Assembly: GCA_039714535.1 (NCBI GenBank)
Contig: JBDLJC010000051.1
Span: 1-23,894 of the forward strand
Origin: JAGXFP01 sp039714535
GTDB taxonomy: Bacteria; Desulfobacterota; Desulfobulbia; Desulfobulbales; JAGXFP01
Direction: 5' to 3'
Length of the DNA: 23,894 nucleotides
Part shown: piece by piece, positions 23,494 to 23,894 of the stretch
How the letters are laid out: each line of letters begins with the position of its first letter
Position numbering within the stretch: the first letter of the stretch is position 1
Notes under the pieces: model-generated
Told to the model about the DNA's origin: nothing
Databases searched by the model: none
What the model saw: only the letters and a program-made list of their open reading frames with translations
Made by a program: the position numbers and the translations under genes

Positions 23494-23894
23494 AAAAATC
23501 TGCGTAAGCGCGTAGGCCTGAGCATGAACAAGATGTAATAAGCCAAGAATTTCATAGAGAGTTGCTTATAGAAGATCCCAGGCTGATCTCATCAACTTTG
23601 GGTAGATCCTTAAGGCTGTGTAATAATTTTCCATTGGGCGAATTGGCGGCGCTGCCGGATCGGTAATTAGAATACCAGTACCCCTTCCCAAGAAACTGAT
23701 CCTCACCCTGTCTTCCCCACTTACTGACCCTACGATGAGCATGACTCCAAGCAGGTTTAAATCAGTATTGTGTCCCCAGATTTATGTTTTCTTAGTGGTA
23801 GATTCAAGTTCAAAGTGCACCACCTAAGCTGAAAACAGGACATGACAGGACTTCTGGTATGTTGAGAAGATCGACCAACTCACAACCAGAAGGA
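23494..23894. other. Gene-free right end with possible mobile-element edge
   Basis: No open frame is convincing over these 401 bases. Near the edge CTTCTGGT (23851-23858) and ACCAGAAG (23885-23892) form an 8-base inverted repeat, with an inner GTTG/CAAC pair. Shortly before are TGTCCCCAGATTT (23771-23783) and AAGTTCAAAGTGCACCACC (23806-23824), which look like the ends that border insertion sequences. No transposase is in view, so this is only a suspicion. Confidence 0.25.

Overview
The window looks like chromosomal DNA from a Gram-negative bacterium. It has a TolC-type outer-membrane channel, an HlyD adaptor, an MFS carrier, Fur/Feo iron genes with Enterobacteria-like Fur boxes, and short intergenic gaps. 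Gene content (feoA-feoB with a trailing Cys-rich protein, a GH15 enzyme, DUF547 proteins, a VCBS giant adhesin) would suit a Desulfobacterota (former deltaproteobacterial) lineage. That assignment is inference and nothing here proves it. No rRNA, tRNA, CRISPR array or complete insertion sequence was recognised.

Region 1 (about 1-10795, all minus strand) is a type I secretion/adhesin locus. In transcription order it encodes a TolC-family outer-membrane protein, a MotB/SiiA-like single-span protein, an HlyD-family adaptor, a MotA/SiiB/ExbB-like four-span protein with a long repetitive cytoplasmic tail, and the N-terminal 1549 residues of a giant VCBS-repeat adhesin that runs off the left edge. 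The layout resembles Salmonella SPI-4 (siiABCDEF), where a proton-channel pair works with a type I secretion system and a giant adhesin. The tail on the MotA-like protein recalls ZorA of Zorya defence systems. The expected ABC transporter is not in the window. The adhesin repeats are arranged as a higher-order mosaic A-B-A-A-B-A-B-C-D-C-(D), with each class of constant length.

Region 2 (about 10796-11644) is an 849-base stretch without a convincing gene. It holds a possible leader promoter and a C10/G10 tract upstream of the secretion operon, a small hairpin and possible gene debris.

Region 3 (about 11581-14425, plus strand) is an iron module. fur has a Fur box between the -35 and -10 of its own promoter. 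feoA and feoB follow behind a second Fur box, and then a 67-residue Cys-rich (zinc-ribbon-like) protein that is probably cotranscribed.

Region 4 (19403 down to 14551, minus strand) is a compact five-gene operon. It encodes a CSAD/GAD-type PLP decarboxylase, a cysteine-dioxygenase-like cupin, two different ATP-grasp proteins and an MFS transporter, with overlapping ends at three of the four junctions. The first two enzymes together would convert cysteine to cysteine sulfinate and then hypotaurine. The ATP-grasp pair and exporter suggest that this sulfur amine, or a related one, is ligated to another molecule and exported. I regard this as a candidate undescribed biosynthetic pathway.

Region 5 (19802-23493, plus strand) encodes a GH15 glucoamylase/trehalase-like enzyme fused to a C-terminal DUF547 domain, followed by a separate exported DUF547 protein. 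The last 400 bases hold no gene; an inverted repeat at the very edge may be the beginning of a mobile element.
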